From assembly GCF_001889045.1 (NCBI RefSeq), contig NZ_CP018155.1:372001-436000 (forward strand): a stretch of DNA of 64,000 nt, in the 5' to 3' direction. The notes beneath the pieces are model-generated. The model searched no databases. It had not been told where the DNA came from and saw only the letters and a list, made by a program, of their open reading frames with translations. Position numbers and translations under genes: made by a program. Positions 6,910-15,420 of this stretch are shown one piece after another (position 1 is the stretch's first letter; each line of letters starts with the position of its first letter). Origin of the DNA: Tenacibaculum todarodis. GTDB taxonomy: Bacteria; Bacteroidota; Bacteroidia; Flavobacteriales; Flavobacteriaceae.

Positions 6910-8439
6910 TTATTTTTTAGCACTCAAAAAAGAAAAATTATAACTTACTCCAAAATTTAAAAAAGCACTGCTTAAGCCATTTCCTTTAGCCTTTACATAA
7001 CCAACCGCTCCACGAAGATTTAAGTTGTCACTAATTTCTAAGTTAAGACCAATACTTGGTTTTATAATTAAGCCTTCTCCTGTACTAATTCCACCGCCAC
7101 CTGCAGCACCAACAAGAACTTGTCCAAAAGCAGTAACGTTATCATTTAAAAAGGTATTAGATTGTGCTCCAAGACCAACAAGGCCTTCTGCATACGCACC
7201 AGCATCACCAAAGTTAGCAAAAGAAGTTTGTCCCGCTCCGAAAAGGTATTTATTTAAGAAAAAGTTAGCTTGAAAAGAGATTTGATACATGTTTTGTTCA
7301 AAACCACCGTTTCTTTTAGCATTTATATAAAAATCTTCTTTTACTATCGTTTGTATTCCTTTGAAAGTTCCGCTTGTAAGTTTTTTTCCATTTGAAATAG
7401 TTCCGTCTTTTCTAACATAATATTTTAATCCAGCTCCATAAGTTAAAGCGCTAAAACTTCCACTTGGTTGTACAGTGTAACCAACATTAGCAGCAACAAA
7501 AAAGTTGTCATAAATCTTTTGTTCAATAGAAACATCAGGATAGACTAAAAAACCACCTTGCGTATCTACGCCGCCGCCGCCGCTTGCGCCAAAACCAAGT
7601 TTAGCTAATATATTTGTTCTATTGCTATTCATCCAAAATTGATAACCACCACCAATAAAAACATCCATGTAACCAGCAGGAATTCCGCTGTAAGCACCAT
7701 CTGCTCTCACAAAAACGAAGATATTGTCTGTTAGATAAGAATTCAGTTCAAAACCAGCCAATCTAATTGTTCTGCCATTTATTGAGGTTCCTCCAGTAAA
7801 CTGTGAATCTCCTTTTGCTTTTAAATTATTTGAATGAACTAATATTGATATTTTACTTGCTTTTTGATTCCATTCAGTTGGTTTTAATTCATCGGCAGAA
7901 TAACTGTTTTCTCGTTTTTTAAATGAAGCATAATCGAAGTTAATAGGTACTTGTACACCAACATTTAGTTGATGCCCTTTTATGTTTCCACCATCAAAAA
8001 AGTTGATGTAACTCCATCCTCCAGTTATTGAAAAATCATCGAAATTATAACCAAGATTAACATGAGGTAGCACAAAAGCACCGCCACCATCTGCAGCACT
8101 TGCGCCGCCGCCGCCGCCTAAATGAACGCCAATATCTGTAAATAAATTATTAGAAAAATTGTACTTGTAACCTGCATTTACACCTAAAGTAAATAAACCG
8201 CCACGTCTACCGCTTACACTTCCGTAGAGGCCAACTCCGGTATAAAAATTATTGAAATCTAAATTATAATGAATACCTGCAAAACCCATGTTTTTTTCTG
8301 GTTGGCCAAGATTATCTGTCATGTTTACAGATAAATAATCTAGTTGAAAATAACCTTTTTGAGTTTTCTTTTCAGGTGTTTCCTGAGAGTTTACTTGCTG
8401 AAAACTAATCAGCAGAATTAAAATTAATAGTTTTTTCAT
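6910..8439 (-). CDS. Exported beta-barrel-like protein with threefold internal repeat
   Basis: The 509-residue protein has an N-terminal signal peptide cleaved near SQET (about residue 19). The mature part is rich in glycine, aromatic residues and alternating beta-strand patterns, as in outer-membrane proteins. Three related segments each carry a GGGG run followed by a short linker and a beta-strand pair: about residues 108-135 (GGGGGASAADGGG), 286-310 (SGGGGVDTQGG) and 446-470 (AGGGGISTGEG). I recognise no named family. The gene starts 7 nt after the FdhF-like oxidoreductase gene, so the two are almost certainly cotranscribed, an unusual partner for a cytosolic molybdoenzyme. It could be a pore, a surface adhesin or a substrate channel. 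Confidence 0.75.
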   Translation of the reverse strand: MKKLLILILLISFQQVNSQETPEKKTQKGYFQLDYLSVNMTDNLGQPEKNMGFAGIHYNLDFNNFYTGVGLYGSVSGRRGGLFTLGVNAGYKYNFSNNLFTDIGVHLGGGGGASAADGGGAFVLPHVNLGYNFDDFSITGGWSYINFFDGGNIKGHQLNVGVQVPINFDYASFKKRENSYSADELKPTEWNQKASKISILVHSNNLKAKGDSQFTGGTSINGRTIRLAGFELNSYLTDNIFVFVRADGAYSGIPAGYMDVFIGGGYQFWMNSNRTNILAKLGFGASGGGGVDTQGGFLVYPDVSIEQKIYDNFFVAANVGYTVQPSGSFSALTYGAGLKYYVRKDGTISNGKKLTSGTFKGIQTIVKEDFYINAKRNGGFEQNMYQISFQANFFLNKYLFGAGQTSFANFGDAGAYAEGLVGLGAQSNTFLNDNVTAFGQVLVGAAGGGGISTGEGLIIKPSIGLNLEISDNLNLRGAVGYVKAKGNGLSSAFLNFGVSYNFSFLSAKK

Positions 8440-8446
8440 TTTTAAA

Positions 8447-10738
8447 TTATATTTTTTCTACGGTAATAATTACAGTTTTTGATGCTGGTGTATGGCTTAA
8501 TTTTGCTTTGCTTTTTATTGGAACTAATACATTTGCTTCAGGAAAATAAGTGGCTGTACATTGTTTTGGAATGCTATATGGAATTACCAAAAAGCCTTTT
8601 GCAATTCGTTGTTCTCCTTGAAAATGACTTATTAAATTTACTTTTTCAAGTTTTTGAAGTTGTTGTTGCTTCATATCATCAGGATTCATAAATACAACTC
8701 TACGTTCGTTTAATACGCCACGATATCTATCATCTAAACCATAAATTGTAGTATTGTATTGGTCGTGAGTTCTAATAGTCATCATCATAAATTGATTGTC
8801 TTTCAATTGAATATCAGATGGTTTATTAACCGTAAAGTTTGCTTTTCCTGTTGAGGTAGGAGTAAAGTTGTTTTCTCTTGCATTGTTGGGTAAATAAAAT
8901 CCGCCATCTTCTCTAACTCGTTTGTTGTAGTTATCAAACCCAGGAATTGTCGCTTCAATTTTATCACGAATTAAATCGTAATTATCAGTAATGTTTTTCC
9001 ATTCAACTTTAGAATTTTTAAGCGTAACTTTTGCAATACCAGCAACAATTTTAGGCTCACTTAACAAGTGTTTTGAGCAAGCATCTAAATGCCCGTTAGA
9101 TTGATGAACAACACCCATTGAGTTTTCAACTGAAATAAATTGTTCACCACTCTTTTGTTCGTCCTTTTCAGAACGACCTAAACAAGGTAAAATTAAGGCT
9201 TGTTTACCGGTAATTAAATGACTTCTATTTAGTTTTGTAGAAATTTGAACCGTTAAATTACAGTTGCGTAACGCGTCTGCTGTAAACTCGGTATCTGGAG
9301 TTGCAGAAATAAAGTTTCCTCCCATTCCAATAAAAACTTTACCTTCTTTTTTGTGCATTGCTTCAATAGCCGAAACTACATCATAACCGTTTTTTCTTGG
9401 GGCAGAAAAAGAAAACTCTTTCTCTAAACTATCTAAAAAAGCAGGTTTTGGTTTTTCCCAAATTCCCATTGTTCTATCTCCTTGAACGTTAGAATGCCCA
9501 CGAACAGGACAAGTTCCTGCGCCTTGTTTTCCGATACTTCCTTTTAATAACAATAGATTTACAATTTCACGGATATTATCGACAGCATTTTTGTGTTGCG
9601 TTAAACCCATTGCCCAACAAATAATAATTTTGTCGTTATTGATGATGAGTTGGGTTGCTTCTTCTATTTGAGTTAAAGAAAGACCAGTTTGAGGTACTAA
9701 TTCTTCAATAGAATAGTTATCTAAGTCAGAAAGAAACTCTTCTAAACCTTGTGTTTTTTCTTTTATAAATTGATGATTGAAAACCTTGCCAGTCTCTTCC
9801 TCTTTGGCTTTCATCAACTTTAAGATAATTTTTAAAAGTGCAACGTCTCCGTTAATTTTTACTTGTAAAAATAAATCGGTTAATTGTTGCCCTTTACCAA
9901 TCCATTTTAATGGATTTTGCGGATCATTATAACGCATTAAACCAACTTCTGGAAGCGGATTAATGGTCATTATTTTTCCACCATGTTTTTTAGTTTCACT
10001 TAATGCGGTTAGCATTCTTGGATGATTTGTTCCTGGGTTTTGCCCCATAACAATTACCAAATCAGCATGATTAAAATCATCTAAAGTTACCGAGCCTTTT
10101 CCGATTCCGAGTGTTTCTGAAAGTGCAACTCCGCTACTTTCGTGACACATATTTGAACAATCTGGTAAATTGTTTGTTCCAAATTGACGCACAAAAAGTT
10201 GATATAAAAATGCAGCTTCGTTACTGGTTCTTCCTGAAGTATAAAATATTGCTTCGTCTGGAGAATTTAAAGAATTTAATTCCTTTCCGATGAGATTAAA
10301 AGCATTTTTCCAAGAAATTTCCTCGTAATTATCACTTCCTTCTTTTAAATACATTGGATGCGTAATTCTACCACTTTTTCCAATTTCATAATCAGACCAA
10401 GTAGACATTTCTTGCACAGAATGTGTTGCAAAAAACATTGGGGAAACTCTATTTTTTGTAGCTTCTTCGGCAACAGCTTTTGCTCCGTTTTCGCAATATT
10501 CAGCTAAAAAAGCTCTTTTTGCATCAGGATCAGGCCACGCGCAACCTGGGCAATCAAAACCGTCCATTTGGTTGATTTTTGCTAATAATTCTATTCCTTT
10601 TCCCATTCCGACTTCCGAAGAAACGTGTGCTAAAGCAGATTTTATGGCTTTTGTACCCACAGCAGATTTAGGGATTTTAGCGAGTTTAATTCCAGTTAAT
10701 TTTTCTGGTGGCTGTGCTTTTATATTTTTATCGCTCAT
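8447..10738 (-). CDS. FdhF/YdeP family molybdopterin oxidoreductase
   Basis: This 763-residue enzyme of the molybdopterin (DMSO reductase) superfamily belongs to the YdeP-like branch of formate dehydrogenase alpha subunits. CPGCAWPDP at 63-71 matches the branch's characteristic N-terminal cysteine motif. MCHESSGVAL near 197-206 aligns with the [CU]HGPSVAG region, giving Cys198 as the probable molybdenum ligand with no selenocysteine. VIVMGQNPGTNHPRM follows in the cofactor domain. No Tat or Sec signal is visible, so it is cytosolic. The gene overlaps fdhD by 11 nt, strong support for a functional Mo enzyme needing FdhD. Substrate uncertain: YdeP-type proteins are not proven formate dehydrogenases. 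Confidence 0.88.
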   Translation of the reverse strand: MSDKNIKAQPPEKLTGIKLAKIPKSAVGTKAIKSALAHVSSEVGMGKGIELLAKINQMDGFDCPGCAWPDPDAKRAFLAEYCENGAKAVAEEATKNRVSPMFFATHSVQEMSTWSDYEIGKSGRITHPMYLKEGSDNYEEISWKNAFNLIGKELNSLNSPDEAIFYTSGRTSNEAAFLYQLFVRQFGTNNLPDCSNMCHESSGVALSETLGIGKGSVTLDDFNHADLVIVMGQNPGTNHPRMLTALSETKKHGGKIMTINPLPEVGLMRYNDPQNPLKWIGKGQQLTDLFLQVKINGDVALLKIILKLMKAKEEETGKVFNHQFIKEKTQGLEEFLSDLDNYSIEELVPQTGLSLTQIEEATQLIINNDKIIICWAMGLTQHKNAVDNIREIVNLLLLKGSIGKQGAGTCPVRGHSNVQGDRTMGIWEKPKPAFLDSLEKEFSFSAPRKNGYDVVSAIEAMHKKEGKVFIGMGGNFISATPDTEFTADALRNCNLTVQISTKLNRSHLITGKQALILPCLGRSEKDEQKSGEQFISVENSMGVVHQSNGHLDACSKHLLSEPKIVAGIAKVTLKNSKVEWKNITDNYDLIRDKIEATIPGFDNYNKRVREDGGFYLPNNARENNFTPTSTGKANFTVNKPSDIQLKDNQFMMMTIRTHDQYNTTIYGLDDRYRGVLNERRVVFMNPDDMKQQQLQKLEKVNLISHFQGEQRIAKGFLVIPYSIPKQCTATYFPEANVLVPIKSKAKLSHTPASKTVIITVEKI

Positions 10739-11528
10739 AATTAATGTGTTGAGGATTGGAGTAAATTGTCATTTTATCATTTCTACTAAAACCGATAAGG
10801 CAAATTCCGAATTCTTTTGCAAAATCTACCGCTAAACTTGAACAAGCAGAAACTGCAACAATAATTGGAATTTTTGCAAAAAATGCTTTGGAAACAATCT
10901 CGTAAGAAACTCTACCGCTAACCAACAAAATGGATGCTTCTTTAAGGTTGTTTTTTAATAGTAATTCGCCAATAGATTTATCTACGGCATTATGTCTTCC
11001 AATATCTTCTTTTATTACGAGAATCTCTCTGTTTTTATTAAAAATTGCTGCTGCGTGACTTCCGCCAGAAGAGTGAAATGTGTTTTGTAATTCTTTCATT
11101 TTTAAGAACATATATTTTATTTCTGTTTGAAGAAATGATGTAGAATTTACTAATTTTTCTCCTGAAATTTCAATATCTGAAAGTTCTTTTTTTCCGCAGA
11201 TTCCACAAGAAGAAACTGATAATAATGTTCGTTTATTTAAGTATCCTTTTCCTAATTTTTCCTTCGGAATAATTACATTGATTATGGTTGAGAAATCTTT
11301 CTTTTCTTCAATTGTTTCAGTTAAAAAACCTTCTTTTCCTTTATAAATATCTTCAGCAAAAAGTAAACCTCTAATGAGTTCAATATCGTTATTTGGAGTG
11401 CGCATAACAACCGTGTAAGCTTCGTTGTTAATGTTGATTTGTAACGGTGCTTCAATAACCAAAGTGTCTTCTAATTTTGAAGATTTATTGGCTGTGATTT
11501 TTATAGATTGATAATTGGTTGTTTGCAT
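10728..11528 (-). CDS. fdhD: FdhD sulfurtransferase for molybdoenzyme maturation
   Basis: FdhD delivers sulfur from a cysteine desulfurase to the bis-MGD cofactor of formate-dehydrogenase-type enzymes. The reactive cysteine pair is in SSCGICGK (Cys108/Cys111 counting from the ATG). GGSHAAAIF, EDIGRHNAVDK and LLVSGRVSYEI are the family's other conserved blocks. The frame can be extended to a TTG three codons upstream, but I prefer the ATG, giving 266 residues. Its end overlaps the start of the FdhF-like gene by 11 nt, the expected client. It follows the methyltransferase gene after 33 nt. Confidence 0.92.
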   Translation of the reverse strand: MQTTNYQSIKITANKSSKLEDTLVIEAPLQININNEAYTVVMRTPNNDIELIRGLLFAEDIYKGKEGFLTETIEEKKDFSTIINVIIPKEKLGKGYLNKRTLLSVSSCGICGKKELSDIEISGEKLVNSTSFLQTEIKYMFLKMKELQNTFHSSGGSHAAAIFNKNREILVIKEDIGRHNAVDKSIGELLLKNNLKEASILLVSGRVSYEIVSKAFFAKIPIIVAVSACSSLAVDFAKEFGICLIGFSRNDKMTIYSNPQHINYER

Positions 11529-11561
11529 TAAAACCAAAGGTAAGAAAGTATTTTTAACTTG

Positions 11562-12734
11562 TTATCGAAATATTTGCTCGCAATAAATAACGATTAATTT
11601 TTCATCAATATTTTTAGTAAAAAATAGGTACAAGTTTCCACCATCTTTAATTTTGGTTTCTTTTCTGATTTCTGAAACCATTTTTGGAAAATTTCTGGTT
11701 GTAATATTTGCCTTCTTAATTTTTTTAAGTTGCTTTTTATCGTACGAAGAAATACTCTCAATTTTAAAAACTCTTCCAGGGAAATCTATTAAATTTTCTG
11801 AAGTATATAAATGCGAATGCTGATGCAATTTAAAAACAGCTAATTGGTTGCTAATTTGATTAAATCCACCAGATTTTAATATTGCTGCATTGGGTTCGTA
11901 CAAATAGGTGAGTGGTTCTGAGTAGTTTTGTTCAGGAGTTTTATTTAGTTGAAAATCAAACAGTTGATTGTTGTTTTTTTGAATATTGATTGTCTTAATC
12001 TTAATTTCCTTTTCATAGTTTTTTTCTAATAAAAATAAGACTTCTTTTACTTCATTTTTAAGCGCAACAACGTGAATTTCTTTTACAAATTTCAATTCAT
12101 TAATTCCGCTTGTTATGTCTAACATTGGCGAATTCTTTAATAGAATTGTATCTGTTTTTGTGAATAGAAAATCAATATTCTCAGGAACATTTGGTAAACA
12201 ATCATTCAGTAGAAAAACCTTTCCTTTTACATCATTTCTACGTGAAGGGTCTATATAAATACAATCGAATTTTTGATTAGAATTTTTTAAGAATTCCAAT
12301 CCATCCGAAGCAATTGTTTGTATGTTTTTAATTTTTAGTTGCTCGTAGTTGTGTGCAACAATTTTTGATAATTCTTCATTGATTTCAGCATGAATTACAT
12401 TTTCAAAAGTTTTAGAAAAGTAGCAACAATCTACACCAAAACCACCAGTAATATCTATCAAGTTTTTGCCTGAAACTAAGTTAGATTTATAGCTCGCAGT
12501 TTCTTCTGAAGAAGTTTGTTCAATACTAATTTTTGGTGGATAAAAAATGTTATCCGTTGCAAACCAGGTTGCTAGCTTGTTTTTAGATTTTAATTTGCTA
12601 ACTATTTGATTAGATAGTTTTTGAATTGAAATTTCTTGAAAAGGACTTCCTTTTAAAATCAGTTTTGTAATGTCTGAGTTTAAGTTGTCATTTATAAATT
12701 TTTGAACTTCTTTATGTAGAATATTCTTGTCCAA
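11562..12734 (-). CDS. Class I SAM-dependent methyltransferase with THUMP-like domain
   Basis: The 390-residue protein has a Rossmann methyltransferase core at about 90-240: the SAM-binding loop is DITGGFGVDCC (about 94-104), and YIDPSRRN (about 160-167) occupies the position of the catalytic loop. The C-terminal part resembles the THUMP-like RNA-binding domain of this family, ending in a short beta-strand-rich tail. An RNA substrate is plausible but unproven. No ATG is available: translation starts at TTG, 1 nt after the stop of the preceding gene, which implies tight coupling with it. Confidence 0.82.
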   Translation of the reverse strand: MDKNILHKEVQKFINDNLNSDITKLILKGSPFQEISIQKLSNQIVSKLKSKNKLATWFATDNIFYPPKISIEQTSSEETASYKSNLVSGKNLIDITGGFGVDCCYFSKTFENVIHAEINEELSKIVAHNYEQLKIKNIQTIASDGLEFLKNSNQKFDCIYIDPSRRNDVKGKVFLLNDCLPNVPENIDFLFTKTDTILLKNSPMLDITSGINELKFVKEIHVVALKNEVKEVLFLLEKNYEKEIKIKTINIQKNNNQLFDFQLNKTPEQNYSEPLTYLYEPNAAILKSGGFNQISNQLAVFKLHQHSHLYTSENLIDFPGRVFKIESISSYDKKQLKKIKKANITTRNFPKMVSEIRKETKIKDGGNLYLFFTKNIDEKLIVIYCEQIFR

Positions 12735-12735
12735 A

Positions 12736-14025
12736 TTAGTTGTAACCTTTAACAGTTCCCATACTTAATTTACTGTCATTTCCAAAAGAATGATTTGTTG
12801 GTAATAAGGCTCCACTTTCGGTTTTAATCCAATCTTGCCAAGTTGCAAAAGCACCTTCTGTGTTTCCTTTTTCCATTCTGTTTTTTAGATACATTAAATA
12901 GCTTTCAGGAACATTGTTTTCATCTAAAGTCCAAACATAAGAATCTCCAGGAGTTGAGCCACCAGTTGTGTATGTTACTCTTAAAGCTTGTTTGCCGTCT
13001 ATATTTTCTATAGTTCTAACAATTCCATCTTCAAATAATTTATGAGGAGCAACTAGCCAAAAACTATCATTATTAAATAGTCTTTCGGCTCTTTTTATGG
13101 TTTCTATATTTTCTGAAGAAGTTTTCTTGTCATTAAAAAAGACAATGCTTTTTTCTAAATTATTAGGATGTAAAACTACTTTGGTTGTGTCCCAAGAAAC
13201 TTCAACAATATGATTTTTCTTATCCCATTTATAATTTCTACTACCGGCAAAACTCCATTCTATAGTATTTGTATTTTTATATGCTTCGTGATTTATAGCT
13301 TTTAAAATAGTATTTGCTAAAGCATCTGCTTTTGGGTTAGAAGCTTTTACTTCTCCCATATTTAACTCCATTCCAAATAAAGAAAGTTTATGACTTGTAG
13401 GTAATTTAAAACCAGCTTCTGTAGTTTTCCAATCATTCCAAGTAGCGGAAACGCCGCCAATCGGAATAACTTTTGTCCACATTTTATAATCGGTTGGAAA
13501 GCCGTTTTCGTCTAAAATCCATAAATATGAATCTCCTGGAGTAGTTCCGCCAGAAGTATAAGTTACCATTAGAGCATCTTTATCATTGTGTTTTACAATG
13601 CTTCTTTCTACACCATCATCAAAAACTTTGTGTGGAGCAATCAGCCAAAAAGAATCGTTATTAAAAAAGTCTGTCGCAGTTTTTATAAGTTCAGGTTTGT
13701 TTACTTCCTTTCCATCGATAAAAACTTTGTTCTTGTCAGGACTTTTGAAGAATAATTCTACCCAATTATTATCCCAGGAAACACTAACTCTTTCTTGTTG
13801 TTTGTACCATTTGTAATTGTGTACACCTCTAAAAGACCATTCAATAACTTCAGTGTTTTTAAAAGCTTCATTATTAATTGCTGTTAACATTTTAGTTGCT
13901 AAAGCATCAGCTTCTACGCCTTGTTTCCCTTCTGGTAATTTTTCATTATTAACAACATAATAAATACCAATAAAGGCAATTAATAAGACTAAAAGTAATA
14001 AGATAAATTTAAAAAATTTCTTCAT
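12736..14025 (-). CDS. Membrane-anchored protein with two tandem copies of one domain
   Basis: The 429-residue protein has a single N-terminal hydrophobic anchor (about residues 5-25) and a periplasmic or surface part made of two copies of the same domain of about 190 residues, near 39-227 and 234-426. The copies share ADALA...INxEAxKNT, IEWSF, NDSFWLxAPHKxF, the TSGGTTPGDSY/TTGGSTPGDSY block and the closing ATWxDW. I do not recognise a characterised family. Its stop is 1 nt from the methyltransferase start, so it heads that operon. Function unknown; the large soluble beta-rich modules suggest ligand binding. Confidence 0.78.
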   Translation of the reverse strand: MKKFFKFILLLLVLLIAFIGIYYVVNNEKLPEGKQGVEADALATKMLTAINNEAFKNTEVIEWSFRGVHNYKWYKQQERVSVSWDNNWVELFFKSPDKNKVFIDGKEVNKPELIKTATDFFNNDSFWLIAPHKVFDDGVERSIVKHNDKDALMVTYTSGGTTPGDSYLWILDENGFPTDYKMWTKVIPIGGVSATWNDWKTTEAGFKLPTSHKLSLFGMELNMGEVKASNPKADALANTILKAINHEAYKNTNTIEWSFAGSRNYKWDKKNHIVEVSWDTTKVVLHPNNLEKSIVFFNDKKTSSENIETIKRAERLFNNDSFWLVAPHKLFEDGIVRTIENIDGKQALRVTYTTGGSTPGDSYVWTLDENNVPESYLMYLKNRMEKGNTEGAFATWQDWIKTESGALLPTNHSFGNDSKLSMGTVKGYN

Positions 14026-14043
14026 GATTGATTATTTAGAATG

Positions 14044-14051
14044 CAAAAATA
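14044..14051 (-). promoter_or_regulatory. -7 element ahead of the duplicated-domain protein
   Basis: TATTTTTG matches TAnnTTTG about 18 nt before the start codon of the first gene of the six-gene run. No TTG is found at the standard distance. Confidence 0.4.
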
Positions 14052-14071
14052 TCAATAATTTGAAGATATTG

Positions 14072-14731
14072 TTACTTGTTTTGCTCGTAATAATCTAAAA
14101 CATGTTGTGGAATTCCCATTTCTTCTGGTTTTCCTTTGTCTGAAATTGGATATCCTGCAACTTGTTTAATTGGTACAATTCCTGCCCAAATTGGCAAAGC
14201 ATAATCTTCTGGTTCATCTGCAACGCCAGTATCTCTAATTTTTGCAGAAGCAGTTTCAATAGTAAATTCAACAACTAAAGTCCTGTCTAATTCCTTTTGA
14301 TACATTGGTCGAAGAGAATCCCAATGATTTGGCATCATTTGGTTTACAATCCATTTTAGAATTGCTGTTTTTTCTTCGTCTTTTTCAATTTTATTTAAAC
14401 TTCCAAAAAGTGTTACAGAACGATAATTTACAGAATGATGCAAGCCAGAACGAGCTAAAACCAATCCATCTAAATGCATAACAGTTATTGATGTTTCTTC
14501 GCTTTCAAGGATTGAGAGTAACATTCTGTTTGCCGTAGAGCCATGAATGTAAATTTTGTTATCTCTTCTTGTGTACGCCATCGGAATTGTAATTGGTTTT
14601 CCTTCGTAGATATAACCAACATAACATAAAAATCCAGCATCTAAAATGGTGTTTATTTTCTCAACATCATAGGTTGCTCTGTTTTGACCGCGTTTTACTC
14701 TGTTTAATTTTGATTTTTTGTATTCTTTCAT
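14072..14731 (-). CDS. Pyridoxamine 5'-phosphate oxidase family (FMN split-barrel) protein
   Basis: The 219-residue protein has the FMN-binding split-barrel fold of the PNPOx/NimA-like group. GFLCYVGYIYEGKPITIPMA begins the barrel (about 33-52), IYIHGSTANRM follows as the usual cofactor-side strand, and VNYRSVTLFG is the third conserved strand. It is probably a cytoplasmic flavin enzyme or FMN carrier. It lacks the full set of PdxH substrate residues, so it is not true PNP oxidase. Proteins of this family are often controlled by MocR regulators, and a MocR gene lies 3.7 kb away. Separate promoter not identified. Confidence 0.85.
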   Translation of the reverse strand: MKEYKKSKLNRVKRGQNRATYDVEKINTILDAGFLCYVGYIYEGKPITIPMAYTRRDNKIYIHGSTANRMLLSILESEETSITVMHLDGLVLARSGLHHSVNYRSVTLFGSLNKIEKDEEKTAILKWIVNQMMPNHWDSLRPMYQKELDRTLVVEFTIETASAKIRDTGVADEPEDYALPIWAGIVPIKQVAGYPISDKGKPEEMGIPQHVLDYYEQNK

Positions 14732-14826
14732 TTGTTTAAAACAATTTAAGTAACCTGTTTTAGCATTTTATCGTCTAAGTTGGTATTGCTATTATTCTAT
14801 ATAAATACCCATTATGGGCTTTTATC

Positions 14827-15339
14827 TTATATTTCTTTTGATAAAACAAAGTTTTCGTACTTCTTACCGTTTACAAGAAAATTAAATTCGCCAATACTTT
14901 TAAATTCATTTCGGTCATAAAATTTAATGCCTCTTTCATTTTTAATATAAACTGAAAGCCACATAGAACTTGCTTTTTTTTCTTTGGCTTTTTCAATGAT
15001 AAAATCCAAAAAAGGTTGCCCTAATTTCATTGATAAAAAATGATTTAAAATGTAAATTCTTTCCAACCTGCAACTGCTGTTTTCAGTTTTATCTTCAAAC
15101 GGAGTATTTAATATAATTTTTGAATATCCAACAGGTAAATTATCTACATAAATAATATGAAAAAGGTTGTTTTTGTCTTCTAATTCTTCTTTTGTTTTTT
15201 TGATTGAAAATGCGTTGGTACAATAGGCTAATAAATCTTTTTGATCATCAATAAAATGGCCATGAGATTCTGTGTATGTAATTCTTCCTAAAAGCGCTAT
15301 AACTTCAGCATTTGAAGATGTTGCTAATTTAAAATTCAT
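14827..15339 (-). CDS. GNAT family N-acetyltransferase
   Basis: The 170-residue protein has the GNAT fold: an N-terminal strand with SSNAEVIALLGRITY, then the central LPVGYSKIIL strand, CRLERIYILNHFLSMKLGQPFLDF as the acetyl-CoA-binding strand-helix (a variant of RxxGxG/A, here K-L-G-Q-P), and NERGIKFYDRNEFKSIGEF as the final motif. It is a cytoplasmic acetyltransferase; the acceptor substrate is not predictable. The 95-nt gap to the next gene and the absence of overlap suggest a separate transcript. Confidence 0.85.
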   Translation of the reverse strand: MNFKLATSSNAEVIALLGRITYTESHGHFIDDQKDLLAYCTNAFSIKKTKEELEDKNNLFHIIYVDNLPVGYSKIILNTPFEDKTENSSCRLERIYILNHFLSMKLGQPFLDFIIEKAKEKKASSMWLSVYIKNERGIKFYDRNEFKSIGEFNFLVNGKKYENFVLSKEI

Positions 15340-15420
15340 TATTCTTAATATGTTAGTTTATAATATTCTTAAATGATATTCGTTAAAAAAAAACAAGTCT
15401 TTGTGTATATTGATATAGTT

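Noticed and set aside
8447..10738. Bona fide formate dehydrogenase
   Set aside because: The YdeP-type CPGCAWPDP motif and Cys instead of Sec do not establish formate as substrate; only the molybdoenzyme class is claimed.
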